Of a stretch of 54,390 nucleotides of DNA, positions 43,673 through 52,568 are shown in pieces (position 1 is the stretch's first letter; each line of letters starts with the position of its first letter). The translations under genes and the position numbers were made by a program. Under the pieces are notes generated by a model that saw only the letters and a program-made list of their open reading frames with translations, was not told the origin of the DNA and searched no databases. The DNA comes from Candidatus Poribacteria bacterium (lineage in GTDB: Bacteria; Poribacteria; WGA-4E; PCPOR2b), in the NCBI GenBank assembly GCA_021295755.1, contig JAGWBT010000087.1:3712-58101 (forward strand). The letters run 5' to 3'.

Positions 43673-44806
43673 TTAATGACGATGCGGATCCGCCGCATCT
43701 CTCAAGCCATCACCCACGAAATTGAAGGCAAGCACCGCGACAATTACAGCCGCTGCAGGCGTAATAATCCACGGGTATAGAGTAACGGTGGTAACCGCTT
43801 GAGCCTCTTTGAGCAAAACACCCCAACTCGTTACAGGCGGTCGAAGTCCTATATTGAGAAAGCTCAACGAAGTTTCGGCGAGAATCATCCAAGGGATCGC
43901 CAGCGTTAAATGTACAATGATATAGGTAAATACGCCGGGTATCAGATGACGCCGAATGATGTAGCCATCTGTAGCACCACTGACCTTAGCCGCCATGACA
44001 AAATCTTGCTCCCTCAGCGAAAGCAGCTGACTTCTGACGACCCTTGCAACTCCTGTCCATCCCATAAAAGAGAGAATCACTGTGATGCCAAAATATACCA
44101 ACACCGGCGACCATTCGGGTGGGACCGCTGCACCGAGTGCCATCCAAAGTGGTATAGTCGGGAAAGAGCGGAGTATTTCAACAACACGTTGTATGACAAT
44201 GTCCCAAATCCCGCCAAGATAGCCTGAAATGCCGCCAAGGAATAAACCAATTATAAGCGAAAGCAATACACCGATGATTCCTACAGAGAGACTGATTCGA
44301 GCACCGTAGATAATTCGAGATAACAGATCTCTTCCCATCCGGTCTGTGCCTAGCAGAAATATACTTCCCTGCTTGTCAACACCAAACAGATGTATGTCGG
44401 TTTCAAATAATCCCCACAGCTTGTAAGTGTTTCCACGAGCGAAAAGTCTGATAGGATACTTTTTTGTCTTGTCCTCTTCATAGATCTTCTGGAAAGTTTT
44501 TTTGTCGATTGTGCGCTTAACACCGTACACAAATGGTCTGAAGTTAAAACCATTTTCGTCGAAAAAGTGGACATCTTGGGGAGGAAAGTAGGTGTATTTG
44601 GCGTGCCGATCTCCAAGCCGATATGGTGCGAAAAATTCACAGAAGATAGCAATGAAGTAGAATAGAGCTAATAGGGTTAGGCTGATTTGCGCCAACTTGT
44701 GCTTTTTGAATTGAATCCAAATCAGTTGGCGATGAGATAAAGCTGAATATAGATTGTTATCCTGTTCCGTTTTTTCTCGCTTTTTTCTTTTCTTTAAGAA
44801 AATCAT
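43673..44806 (-). CDS. Oligopeptide/dipeptide ABC importer permease (OppC/DppC type)
   Basis: The 377-residue membrane protein has a charged N-terminus, a first helix (ISLTLLALFYFIAIFCEFFA), then a long extra outer loop (about residues 75-150) before the core helices. GRDLLSRIIYGARISLSVGI and the ATPase-contact EAA-like loop VSGATDGYIIRRHLIPG identify it as the OppC type. ETSLSFLNIGLRPPVTSWGV and a C-terminal NFVGDGLRDAADPHRH are diagnostic. It forms the channel with OppB. The extra outer loop is common in environmental OppC proteins and may contact the large binding protein. It starts 3 bases after the OppB stop. Confidence 0.9.
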   Translation of the reverse strand: MIFLKKRKKREKTEQDNNLYSALSHRQLIWIQFKKHKLAQISLTLLALFYFIAIFCEFFAPYRLGDRHAKYTYFPPQDVHFFDENGFNFRPFVYGVKRTIDKKTFQKIYEEDKTKKYPIRLFARGNTYKLWGLFETDIHLFGVDKQGSIFLLGTDRMGRDLLSRIIYGARISLSVGIIGVLLSLIIGLFLGGISGYLGGIWDIVIQRVVEILRSFPTIPLWMALGAAVPPEWSPVLVYFGITVILSFMGWTGVARVVRSQLLSLREQDFVMAAKVSGATDGYIIRRHLIPGVFTYIIVHLTLAIPWMILAETSLSFLNIGLRPPVTSWGVLLKEAQAVTTVTLYPWIITPAAAVIVAVLAFNFVGDGLRDAADPHRH

Positions 44807-44809
44807 TGC

Positions 44810-45802
44810 CTAATTTGATTCAAAATGAATTCTCGGATCAACGATAACCAATAGAATATCAGAAACAAAATTTCCAACAACTGTCAGTGATGACAAGATC
44901 AACACGATGGATCCGGCGAGAAACATGTCTTGCCCTGATAGTGCCTTTAGGAAAATGGGACCAATTGTTGGAAGGGAGAGGACGACCGAGGTGATGACTG
45001 TCGCGGATATCATTTCTGGAAGTTGCCAACCGATTACACTGATGATGGGGACTAACGCCATTCTCACAGGATATTTGTATAGAAGACGTCTTTCGCTGAC
45101 CCCTTTAGCTCGCGCGGTCATAACATACTGTTGCCTTAATTCGTCCATGAGTGTTCCGCGCATGATACGAATTAACCAAGCAGTTCCAGCTGTACCGACC
45201 ACGATTATCGGAACCCATAAATGACTGATAAAGTCCAGAAATTTGGCAAAACTCCACGGCTGATCATAAAATTCAGGTGAGAATAAGCCGCCGATGCTTA
45301 TTCCAAAATATTGATGAAATATCCAAATCAGTACAAGTGCGAGAAGGAAATTCGGAGTTGCCACGCCAATGAAACCCAAGAATGTGAGCGTGTAGTCCCC
45401 AAAGGAGTATTGGTGTGTGGCTGCATAGATCCCAACCGGGATTGCCAGCAAGTAGGTAAAGATTAATGAAACAAAAGCGATGAGGAGCGTATAGCTTAAT
45501 CGTTCCCAAATGATTTCGTTAACGGGTCTATTCCACATAAAGGAGACGCCAAAATCACCGACAAGAACACCTTGCATCCATAAGAGATACTGAATATACA
45601 CAGGTTTGTCAGCCCCCAACTCCTTTCGCAGTTGCGCTTCATAGTCTGCGTCAAGCCGACTCGCATCATTTGCCATTTCAGCCATAATATAATCAACAAA
45701 ATCTCCCGGCGGCAATTGAATGATGATAAAACTCACTATTGAAATGAAGACGAGCGTTGGGATCGCATAAAGCAATCTTTGGATAATATACCGTATTATC
45801 AT
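44810..45802 (-). CDS. Oligopeptide/dipeptide ABC importer permease (OppB/DppB type)
   Basis: The 330-residue protein has six helices. It starts with IIRYIIQRLLYAIPTLVFIS and FIIIQLPPGDFVDYI. It carries the DppB-type loop GVSFMWNRPVNEIIWERLSY, the EAA-like coupling loop RAKGVSERRLLYKYPVRMAL and the C-terminal ALSGQDMFLAGSIVLILSS with ILLVIVDPRIHF. It is the first permease of the operon. OppC follows after only 3 bases, and the binding-protein gene ends 70 bases upstream. The frame shows no damage. Confidence 0.9.
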   Translation of the reverse strand: MIIRYIIQRLLYAIPTLVFISIVSFIIIQLPPGDFVDYIMAEMANDASRLDADYEAQLRKELGADKPVYIQYLLWMQGVLVGDFGVSFMWNRPVNEIIWERLSYTLLIAFVSLIFTYLLAIPVGIYAATHQYSFGDYTLTFLGFIGVATPNFLLALVLIWIFHQYFGISIGGLFSPEFYDQPWSFAKFLDFISHLWVPIIVVGTAGTAWLIRIMRGTLMDELRQQYVMTARAKGVSERRLLYKYPVRMALVPIISVIGWQLPEMISATVITSVVLSLPTIGPIFLKALSGQDMFLAGSIVLILSSLTVVGNFVSDILLVIVDPRIHFESN

Positions 45803-45872
45803 GGTTTATTTTTTTGGCTTTTCACTATACTTGTGAGAGTTTACACCATGACTGCCTCCGTACCTACTATGA

Positions 45873-47915
45873 TTAATTTTTGAAATAGAAGGTTTCGTAT
45901 GCAATATTTTTCGGGCTGTTGTAGGCGAGTGCATACACGCCTTCCATTGAAACATTACCTAATCTCTTTGAAATAATCATGGGTTGGGGAACATCACCTA
46001 CAACACCGATAACCCATAAGTTATCAATATGATTCTGGATGATTTGTTCTAAGAGTCGCTTTTGTTCAGCCTCGGTTTCTGCGACAAGTATTTTTTGGTG
46101 GAGATCGAAAAGGGCTTGCATTTCAGGGATAGGTTTTTCACCCTGTTCTCCATCATAATGGTACCACTGAGAATACAAAGGTGCCCACGAGTTGGACCAC
46201 GAATCTGTTGCATAAGGGACAAAATGCACCATGGTGGAGTAACTTGGAAAATAGACATAGAGGCCAATTTGAAGTTTGTTGTCTGCCCACTTGGGCATAA
46301 GCTGCTCGCGAGCCTGATTATCAACAGCCACATCAACGCCAATCTTACCCCAATATTCCTTTAGCATTTCTGCTGTGTCAACATCTTCAGTGCCGAGCCA
46401 GCCTTGATAACAGGAAACAACGACGGTGAGTTTCTTTCCATCTGGGCGTAAGCGATATTTCCCATCCCATTTGAGTCCCATTTCATCGAGTAGACGGTTT
46501 GCCAGTTTTACATCGTATTGTGCATAATTGTTCGCCCATTTATCACGATGGAAAATGCTATTTGAAGCTGACGAAGCCTGCCTTGGTGTTAGCAATCCCA
46601 TGGTCACAAGTTCGTTGGCTTCCTCACGATTAATGGCAACGGAAAGTGCTTGTCTAAAACGCACGTCCTGGAAGATTTTCCGCAGCGTCAAGTCTTCAAC
46701 CGTTTGGTTTATAAATATTCCGGGCAGTGCACCAATGTGGGTATCGTAAAGCGCCACATCAAAGTTATTCTTTTCTGCATTTGCCATAAAGGTGGGAAGA
46801 TTATTCGGACTGAGCCGCCGCCCCTGAAAATCGACTTCGCCGGCGGCGGCTTTCAGATTCAGCATAGTGGTGTCTTCTGTCAAAGTATGGACGATTTCAT
46901 CGATGTAGGGAAGTTGATTGCCGGCACTATCAACTTTCCAGTAGTAGGGATTGCGGGTGTGCACAAGACGTTCCGGTGTTGCTTGCGTGACTTTGTACGC
47001 GAAAAGCGTTGGGTGATCTGGATTACCAACAAACCAACCTTGTCCACTGCTGCTGGACTTTGCGGACCAAAGTTGAAGCCACGTATCAAAACCGGCTTTT
47101 TTTGCTTTCTTTTTCAGCTCGCCGATGGGGGTGTATTTTGGATGGAACTGCTTGAGGTAGTGTCTCGGATATGAGGTAAAACCGAGGTAATTTGCAATCA
47201 GCGTATGAAAAAATAGATGGGGTTCCTTAAAGGTTATTTGAAAGGTATGTTCATCTAACACTTTAAGTTTCCCATACTCACCACCCGATTTATATTGAAA
47301 TCCGGGGACATTTAGGATATCTTTATCAAATTGGACATCCTCCCAGTAAAACAAAATATCTTCGGTGGTGAATGGATGACCATCTGACCATTTGATTCCC
47401 TTTCGGATATGATAAGTGTATACACGACCTCCATTGGAAATTTGTGCATCCGTGACAACACAGGGAATAATTTCAGTGCCATCTTCGGACCATTCTATCA
47501 ACGATTCTCCGGTCAACTTTTCAACACCCCATTTATCTGAAAAACCGAGCCACACGCGGTTCAGAGTCCCCCCATACTTACCAATTTCAGGTGGACTCAG
47601 AACCAGTGGATTCTCCGGAAGCCGCTCTTCAACCGGTGGAAGTTTCCCCTGTTTGACAAGCTCTGCCAGCATCGGTGCTTCGTTATATTCTTCTGTATGG
47701 GATACTGTGGTGAATGTGAGTGATATGCCTATTACTGCGATGAATAGTAGGCATTTGGCAATAGATACCCCACAAATACTACTGTTGGATTGGTATTTCC
47801 GCCTCTGCGTGCAGTTGACACTCAATCTTTTCACTGGGTTTGAAGGCAGGTGTAAAAATCGGGAAATCTCGATTGAGTGTGTTTCAGGCTGGCTGATAGT
47901 TGGTTTTGGTATCAT
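45873..47915 (-). CDS. Extracellular solute-binding protein of the oligopeptide/dipeptide ABC importer (SBP_bac_5)
   Basis: The 680-residue protein captures the substrate outside the membrane. About 50 polar residues precede a signal-type hydrophobic segment (CLLFIAVIGISLTFTTV). This is unusually long, but the ATG at 47915 has a proper GGAG and no better downstream start is visible. The mature part shows the family patterns YTYHIRKGIKWSDGHPFTTE, then DILFYWEDV, RNPYYWKVDSAGNQLPYIDE and VRFRQALSVAINREEANEL. The size and the EERLPENPLV segment fit the large environmental subgroup (DppA-like) that may bind oligosaccharides or peptides. Gene order SBP-OppB-OppC-OppD-OppF is standard, so it should be one operon. 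Confidence 0.85.
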   Translation of the reverse strand: MIPKPTISQPETHSIEISRFLHLPSNPVKRLSVNCTQRRKYQSNSSICGVSIAKCLLFIAVIGISLTFTTVSHTEEYNEAPMLAELVKQGKLPPVEERLPENPLVLSPPEIGKYGGTLNRVWLGFSDKWGVEKLTGESLIEWSEDGTEIIPCVVTDAQISNGGRVYTYHIRKGIKWSDGHPFTTEDILFYWEDVQFDKDILNVPGFQYKSGGEYGKLKVLDEHTFQITFKEPHLFFHTLIANYLGFTSYPRHYLKQFHPKYTPIGELKKKAKKAGFDTWLQLWSAKSSSSGQGWFVGNPDHPTLFAYKVTQATPERLVHTRNPYYWKVDSAGNQLPYIDEIVHTLTEDTTMLNLKAAAGEVDFQGRRLSPNNLPTFMANAEKNNFDVALYDTHIGALPGIFINQTVEDLTLRKIFQDVRFRQALSVAINREEANELVTMGLLTPRQASSASNSIFHRDKWANNYAQYDVKLANRLLDEMGLKWDGKYRLRPDGKKLTVVVSCYQGWLGTEDVDTAEMLKEYWGKIGVDVAVDNQAREQLMPKWADNKLQIGLYVYFPSYSTMVHFVPYATDSWSNSWAPLYSQWYHYDGEQGEKPIPEMQALFDLHQKILVAETEAEQKRLLEQIIQNHIDNLWVIGVVGDVPQPMIISKRLGNVSMEGVYALAYNSPKNIAYETFYFKN

Positions 47916-48032
47916 ACTCTCCTAAAAAACCGATTTTTATAATAACGTAAGTTTCTAGACCACCAGTAACTTGATTTTCATACCCGACATCTATTAGAAA
48001 CAACCAATTTTACGACACACCTATCGCCCCGC

Positions 48033-48088
48033 CCCGATAAATCGGGATTCAAAGCAACTGGGGCTTGGGCGAATTGGGTTGCCAATTT
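48033..48088. repeat. Intergenic repeat unit, locus B
   Basis: GCCCCGATAA with CCCGAT/ATCGGG (48033-48046), GGGATTCAAAGCAACT (48044-48059) and a hairpin around GTTGCCAATT (48071-48088) repeat the plan of locus A at 34372-34443. It is part of the 590-base gene-free stretch 47916-48504. Confidence 0.6.
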
Positions 48089-48118
48089 CTATACACATAC
48101 CGCCCCCGCTGAGGCTTT

Positions 48119-48169
48119 GTAGGTCGGGCAAGTCCGAGAGGATCTCGAGGCCGGGGATGCCCGACCTAC
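48119..48169. repeat. Palindromic element with 12-base arms
   Basis: GTAGGTCGGGCA (48119) and TGCCCGACCTAC (48158) are perfect arms. CGAGA/TCTCG form an inner hairpin. It resembles mobile palindromic (REP/MITE-like) elements. Confidence 0.65.
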
Positions 48170-48277
48170 GGGTATAGGGGTCAATATTATCGCGCCGCAT
48201 ATAACTAGGGTGCGTTGACATTTTGATGTTGCTAATTCGGTAAACGCTATAATCATCGGGCAATCTGGAAAATGTAG

Positions 48278-48325
48278 CGCAAACTGTTAGTTTGCGGATT
48301 GGGATCATCCCGATAAAATCGGGAT
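48278..48325. repeat. Two adjacent hairpins
   Basis: CGCAAACT-GTT-AGTTTGCG (48278-48296) and ATCCCGAT-AAA-ATCGGGAT (48307-48325) are both perfect. They could be terminators or parts of the repeat family nearby. No gene is seen in 48326-48504. Confidence 0.5.
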
Positions 48326-48504
48326 GGTACAAAAGATTACTTTTATGAAATAAACTTTTGAAAAGGAGACTTTCCGATGAAAAACTGAACTGGGTTTCAC
48401 CCCATCTGTGTATCAACAGGTGTTGTTAAACGACCGATCCTCTATTGGACTTGATAGGGATTGACGTTTAACCGTTCAACCCAACCCACGCGTGTTGGAG
48501 GTAT

Positions 48505-49581
48505 TTATGCGGAGGCGACTGTCAGTTCCCTCATCTTGTCGTCGTCCAACTCGATGCCCAAGCCAGGTCCCTCTGGCGGATACAGGTGGCTTTCTTCAGC
48601 TCGGATGCGCACTTTAGCAGGTGAAACTGTATAGAGTAGGGGACCAGCAGGGTCAGCAGGAATATCAAGGTTGGGCACCGAAACCCCTAGATGCACCGCA
48701 CCGGCTGTGCCTACGGTTGAATCCTGATCGGTCGAAAGCAAAGTTTTGAAGCCCGCGGCTTCGTAGGTCGGACCATACCAGATCCACGCCAAGTTAAGGA
48801 CGGTGCATGCCCCGCGCTCAATGGCCTCATAGCCTTGCTCTAGGTTGCTGATGTGCAGACTTACCTGCGTATCCATCCGCTTGACAAACTCGGCGCACAC
48901 TCGCAAATTGTTTGATGGTTGCTCAAAATTATACGGATTATGATGACGTAACACGTCTGCGTAGCGCAGGGCGGTCTCCCAATCGTTGAAACGTCCGGAA
49001 AAATCGAAGGCTTTGAGTTTGATTTTGTCCCCAAAACGGGCTTTCATCTCGGTGATGAACCGGTTGTCCAGATCACTGTCTCCTGAAACGTAGTAGCGAA
49101 ACAGATGATGTCCCAAATCCACCAACCGCTGTAGGTAGCTGGCGTTCCGCTCAAAGCCATCCTCTAGGTGCGCCCCTATAATCGGATAACAGAAGTACAC
49201 GCTTTCTCGCACTTTTCCGCCCATTAAATTGTGGGCTGGCACGCCCTGCGCCTTACCGTTGAGGTCGTACAATCCGATGTCGATGGCGGCTGTTATGTGT
49301 GCGTTACTGACTGTACTCTCAAAGTCCTGCGCCCGCATCAACTCATTAATCTCGGTAATCCGAGTGGCGTCGCGTCCAACCAGCAAATCGTTGTAGCGCT
49401 TTGTTAGCGCGCCCAGATCATCAGCCTTGCTGTCCGGTGCCTCTCCTAGCCCTACAAGCCCGTCAGCCACATGCAGCTTCACGACAACGTGACCTGATGG
49501 CGCTTCGCCTGTGTCAACGGGGTGTTTTTGGTAATAGCGTGGGGTTTCAATCTGGAATGTTTCGATTTTCGTGATTTTCAT
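48505..49581 (-). CDS. Divergent enolase-superfamily (MR/MLE-like) protein
   Basis: The 358-residue protein has the capping domain (KITKIETFQIETPRYYQKHP, then VVVKLHVADGLVGLGEAP) and the barrel. Second-strand residues expected as K-x-K are replaced by FRYYVSGD, so the catalytic lysines seem absent. An Asp (KAFDFSGRF) and a Glu (FEQPSN) could bind metal, but the third site is VSLHISNLE with His. A late His appears in GTAGAVHLGVSVP. The partial gene at the window's left end has the same type of change at the third site, so they may form one subfamily. It is unlikely to be a normal racemase. It could be a dehydratase-like or scaffold form, which is inference. It heads a run with the 2OG oxygenase upstream. 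Confidence 0.75.
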   Translation of the reverse strand: MKITKIETFQIETPRYYQKHPVDTGEAPSGHVVVKLHVADGLVGLGEAPDSKADDLGALTKRYNDLLVGRDATRITEINELMRAQDFESTVSNAHITAAIDIGLYDLNGKAQGVPAHNLMGGKVRESVYFCYPIIGAHLEDGFERNASYLQRLVDLGHHLFRYYVSGDSDLDNRFITEMKARFGDKIKLKAFDFSGRFNDWETALRYADVLRHHNPYNFEQPSNNLRVCAEFVKRMDTQVSLHISNLEQGYEAIERGACTVLNLAWIWYGPTYEAAGFKTLLSTDQDSTVGTAGAVHLGVSVPNLDIPADPAGPLLYTVSPAKVRIRAEESHLYPPEGPGLGIELDDDKMRELTVASA

Positions 49582-49631
49582 TGATTTGTCCTTTCAGTGG
49601 CTAACAATAGTGCAAAGTAACAATAGCATCA

Positions 49632-50471
49632 TCACGACCAGACAAAAATTTCTTCATCGTCCGGGGACATGCCAAAAAAGGCAGCGAGCACAATGCGCGG
49701 TTTCTCACCTATCACCGGCGGTACTTCATGGATGTTTTCAGAGAAGAAGAAGTAAAGGTCGCCGGGCTCAAGTTGAATTTGAACACGGGGGATACCTTGG
49801 TCAGCGACATATTGGCTAAACGTGCCTGCGGTGATATATTCCCCCACGGCGGGGGTCCATGGACAGTTGTAGAGAAAAGGTTCTCCGCTTTCGTCCTCCT
49901 TTTCGGAGTTCTGGAAGCACATCACCCCAGCAAACTGATGCTGGAACCGCGCAACCTGATAATGGAACAACCTCTGCCGCTTTGCTACGGAGTCAAAGTG
50001 CGGCCCGTGTCCTCTATCGGCATAGTAGGCACGAAAAACGGCGGGACCATAGAGACGTCCGTCCGGTTCACGAGCGGTCATCACCCGCTTGTCCGGTGCC
50101 AGACATGACAACATCTCGTAGAAGGTCTTTACTGGATTATCGTACCCGTTAAAGAGGGTTTTGAAAAGTTCGTGGGTGTCGGCGGCGTAAGCGAAGAGCT
50201 TGTCGGGATCACCGCTGTACCTAACAAAGGCGGGACCAACGTACACAGGTCTATTACTTTCTTCGCTGTTTTCATTTGGGCGAGGGTCGTATGCCAAGCC
50301 ACGTTCATAGAGCCTCTCTATGAGACCCGCGCAGTGATTCGGATTGAAAACTTGGCGGAGGACAATCGCCGGTACTTCGCCTGATACCAACGCATTGAGA
50401 GGATTTGGATATTTCTCTAATATTTCTTGTAGACTACCTTCAGCAGGCGTCCACTCATGGGGACCTGTCAT
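49632..50471 (-). CDS. 2-oxoglutarate/Fe(II)-dependent oxygenase (prolyl-hydroxylase-like)
   Basis: The 279-residue protein has a double-stranded beta-helix iron site. His158-x-Asp160 is in RGHGPHFDSVAKRQ. The third His248 and 2-oxoglutarate-binding Arg259 are in FFFSENIHEVPPVIGEKPRI, after QIQLEPGDLYFF. The pattern fits prolyl-4-hydroxylase-like and related small-molecule hydroxylases rather than PhyH. The enolase-superfamily gene begins 50 bases downstream on the same strand, so both may act on one substrate. The ATG at 50471 is the first codon before the conserved WTPAEGSLQEILEKYP segment. The substrate is unknown. Confidence 0.7.
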   Translation of the reverse strand: MTGPHEWTPAEGSLQEILEKYPNPLNALVSGEVPAIVLRQVFNPNHCAGLIERLYERGLAYDPRPNENSEESNRPVYVGPAFVRYSGDPDKLFAYAADTHELFKTLFNGYDNPVKTFYEMLSCLAPDKRVMTAREPDGRLYGPAVFRAYYADRGHGPHFDSVAKRQRLFHYQVARFQHQFAGVMCFQNSEKEDESGEPFLYNCPWTPAVGEYITAGTFSQYVADQGIPRVQIQLEPGDLYFFFSENIHEVPPVIGEKPRIVLAAFFGMSPDDEEIFVWS

Positions 50472-50549
50472 TATTCGGTCCTTTCTTCAAATGATGAAAT
50501 AATGGCATGAGAATATCACAACGCGGGTTGCCCACAAGTTAAAATAAGA

Positions 50550-51497
50550 CTAAGGGTCAGCAGGGACTACACAACGAAAGCCAAAGTAACTGAGCGTGAC
50601 CGCCGGTTCACTGCTGTAGCGGTACGCCACGCGGAGAATCTCCGGAGTGCTGTGCCACGAACCTCCGCGAAGTATGCGGCGTTCCCTAATACTATTAAAG
50701 TTATCAGGCATCAATAGTGTAATTCCACCTGACACCGGGTTCTCTTTCGGACTGTTTTCGTAAAACTCTACATCCAATTCATCTACGCACCATTCCCATA
50801 CGTTTCCAGCAATGTCGTATAGCCCATAGCCATTTGGAGGATATAGCCCCACAGGAGCGGTTGTTTGGTAGCCGTCATCAGCGTTCGGATCTGACCAAGA
50901 ATAGCTTGTGTTCTTATCCGCGTAGTTGCACTGACTCCCATCAGGCTCATCATCTCCCCACGGATACCGTTCCTTGACCTGTCCACCGCGAGCGGCTTTC
51001 TCCCACTCCGCTTCGGTCGGCAAGCGTTTGCCTGCCCACTGGGCATATGCCGCTGCACCGTACCAACTCACTTCAACCACAGCATACTCTTCAAATCCTG
51101 CCTTTGCTCGGTATTGCCCCCCAACCGATTCGATCATCTCATCACCGTCGCCGATATCCAGCCAGATATGACCGGTATCCCCCACATGCCTCCCCATCTC
51201 ATTGAGAAATTTAGCGTACATCGCATTGGTCACTTCGTAGACATCAATATAGAAATCGTCAAGGAAGACAGTGTGGACAGGGCGTTCGTAGGTCGTACCT
51301 TCGTTGAAGGGATCGCCCATCTCAAACTCCCCAGCAGGAATCAGCACCATTTCCGCATTGTCGTTACCGACAATTTTATCGGGGTGGTCCCCATTCTCTT
51401 GTTCATCATCACTTCCACAACCCAGCCATAGTGAAGCAATCAAGATGATAAGTAGCCCCATGCTGTATGCAGATTTTCCACCAGAATCTTTGCGCAT
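50550..51497 (-). CDS. SUMF1/FGE-family lipoprotein without the active-site cysteine pair
   Basis: The 315-residue product starts at ATG 51497 (GGGAGAA upstream). An earlier in-frame start at 51689 would add 64 unlikely residues. The signal sequence ends in a lipobox (SLWLGC, Cys27), so it should be lipid-anchored in the envelope. The formylglycine-generating-like fold shows IPAGEFEMGDPFNEGT, RPVHTVFLDDFYIDVYEVTN, KRLPTEAEWEKAARGGQ, GYGLYDIAGNVWEWC and RILRGGSWHSTPEILRVAYR with FGFRC. In true FGE two cysteines lie after GGS-W; here they are absent, so copper-dependent formylglycine formation is unlikely. Such relatives often sense or bind other proteins. An inverted repeat upstream may belong to it. 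Confidence 0.8.
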   Translation of the reverse strand: MRKDSGGKSAYSMGLLIILIASLWLGCGSDDEQENGDHPDKIVGNDNAEMVLIPAGEFEMGDPFNEGTTYERPVHTVFLDDFYIDVYEVTNAMYAKFLNEMGRHVGDTGHIWLDIGDGDEMIESVGGQYRAKAGFEEYAVVEVSWYGAAAYAQWAGKRLPTEAEWEKAARGGQVKERYPWGDDEPDGSQCNYADKNTSYSWSDPNADDGYQTTAPVGLYPPNGYGLYDIAGNVWEWCVDELDVEFYENSPKENPVSGGITLLMPDNFNSIRERRILRGGSWHSTPEILRVAYRYSSEPAVTLSYFGFRCVVPADP

Positions 51498-51606
51498 TAA
51501 ACTATTCTCCCGTAGAATTAGTTTTGACTGATATGTTGAGGTGTGAAGCCAGCCCTTCAGTGAAACGAAGAGCAAGCGATTCTTGGGGGTGAGCGTATGT
51601 CGTGAT

Positions 51607-51632
51607 GCTAGGGAGGAATTGCACTCCCTAGC
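51607..51632. repeat. Inverted repeat upstream of the SUMF1-like gene
   Basis: GCTAGGGAG and CTCCCTAGC are perfect 9-base arms with an 8-base loop, in the 295-base gap between the SUMF1-like gene and the PhyH gene. It could be an RNA hairpin or a regulator site. Confidence 0.45.
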
Positions 51633-51733
51633 GACTACTGGTAAGCACAACTTCAAGGAGTAGCAATACAGTCTGATTTCGTCGGACAACCGCTGTCATC
51701 AGCTCCCGACCTTTACGGCATGGTAGTATCAAA

Positions 51734-51770
51734 ATGGCGTAAGTTTTCGGTTTCAGAACACTTACGCCAT
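51734..51770 (-). terminator. Terminator after the PhyH gene at 51792
   Basis: On the minus strand ATGGCGTAAGT and ACTTACGCCAT form an 11-bp stem with a 15-base loop, followed by TTTTG. It lies 22 bases past the stop, in the right place for factor-independent termination. Confidence 0.6.
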
Positions 51771-51791
51771 CGGAATTGAACATCCGCTTGG

Positions 51792-52568
51792 TTAGTTGAA
51801 TTGAGGGATTAAGGCATCTTCACCGAAAATAGTGGGGAGAGGCTGACCCTCTTTGGTCCTAGCTGCAGCATCTATATAAGCGACGCTGAATGCCCGCCGT
51901 GGCAAACCGGTATCATTCACCGCGGAAGTGTGAATCAGGTTGACGTGCAGCAATACCCCCTCGCCCGGCTCTAATGCTAGGCTGACGGGATCCGCCACCG
52001 CGAAGAGGGCTGCCAGCTGTTCTTCCGTGGGGAAGTTTCCTTCATAGATGCGGTGATGAGATTTGGGAATTACCCTGAGACAGCCGCTATCAAGGGTCGC
52101 CGGATCGAGCGCCGCCCAGATGATAATGTCTGAAAATGTGTCAAGGTTCCGAAATACATCCTGATGCCAAGGAAGGTGAGTTCCTGTGTCCGCCGGCTTA
52201 TTCATAAACATTGCACGCGGGGTAGCAATCGGAGTAGAGGAACCGTAGGCTCTAGCACAAATGTCCCGGAAGGCAGGTTTTTGCATATACGACAGGAAGA
52301 ATGGGTCAAGCTCAAGTTCCGTAATCTTACGATAGTTTAACGTCGGACCTTTGTGTCCCTTGGTCATTGGTTCCATCTTACTGTAGTCGCTGGTCTTGCC
52401 ATCAATTTGCATCATTATCTGATCGTAGGGGAGTTTGGCTTTTCCCATCATGATGTCATCAATGCGCTTCTGTAAAGTATCGAGTTCCTCATCGTCCATC
52501 ACTCTGCCGAGCAGGAGATAGCCTTCCTCCTCAAATTGCTGCCATTGACTGTCACTGATTGATTGCAT
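51792..52568 (-). CDS. Phytanoyl-CoA dioxygenase (PhyH) family Fe(II)/2-oxoglutarate oxygenase
   Basis: The 258-residue protein begins SISDSQWQQFEEEGYLLLGR, typical of the family. The iron ligands are His135-x-Asp137 (HLPWHQDVFRN) and His213 (NLIHTSAVNDTGLPRRAFSV, with Arg224/225 for 2-oxoglutarate). SGCLRVIPKSHH is the usual strand. It differs from the two other PhyH proteins here and is not a recent copy of either. The substrate is unknown. The ATG at 52568 is preceded by TTAGGAGG. A terminator follows; the upstream PpiC gene is 150 bases away. It is probably a single-gene unit. Confidence 0.85.
   Translation of the reverse strand: MQSISDSQWQQFEEEGYLLLGRVMDDEELDTLQKRIDDIMMGKAKLPYDQIMMQIDGKTSDYSKMEPMTKGHKGPTLNYRKITELELDPFFLSYMQKPAFRDICARAYGSSTPIATPRAMFMNKPADTGTHLPWHQDVFRNLDTFSDIIIWAALDPATLDSGCLRVIPKSHHRIYEGNFPTEEQLAALFAVADPVSLALEPGEGVLLHVNLIHTSAVNDTGLPRRAFSVAYIDAAARTKEGQPLPTIFGEDALIPQFN

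Noticed and set aside
46650-47174. 174-codon open frame on the plus strand
   Set aside because: It is antisense to the solute-binding protein, with no ribosome site or recognisable motif.
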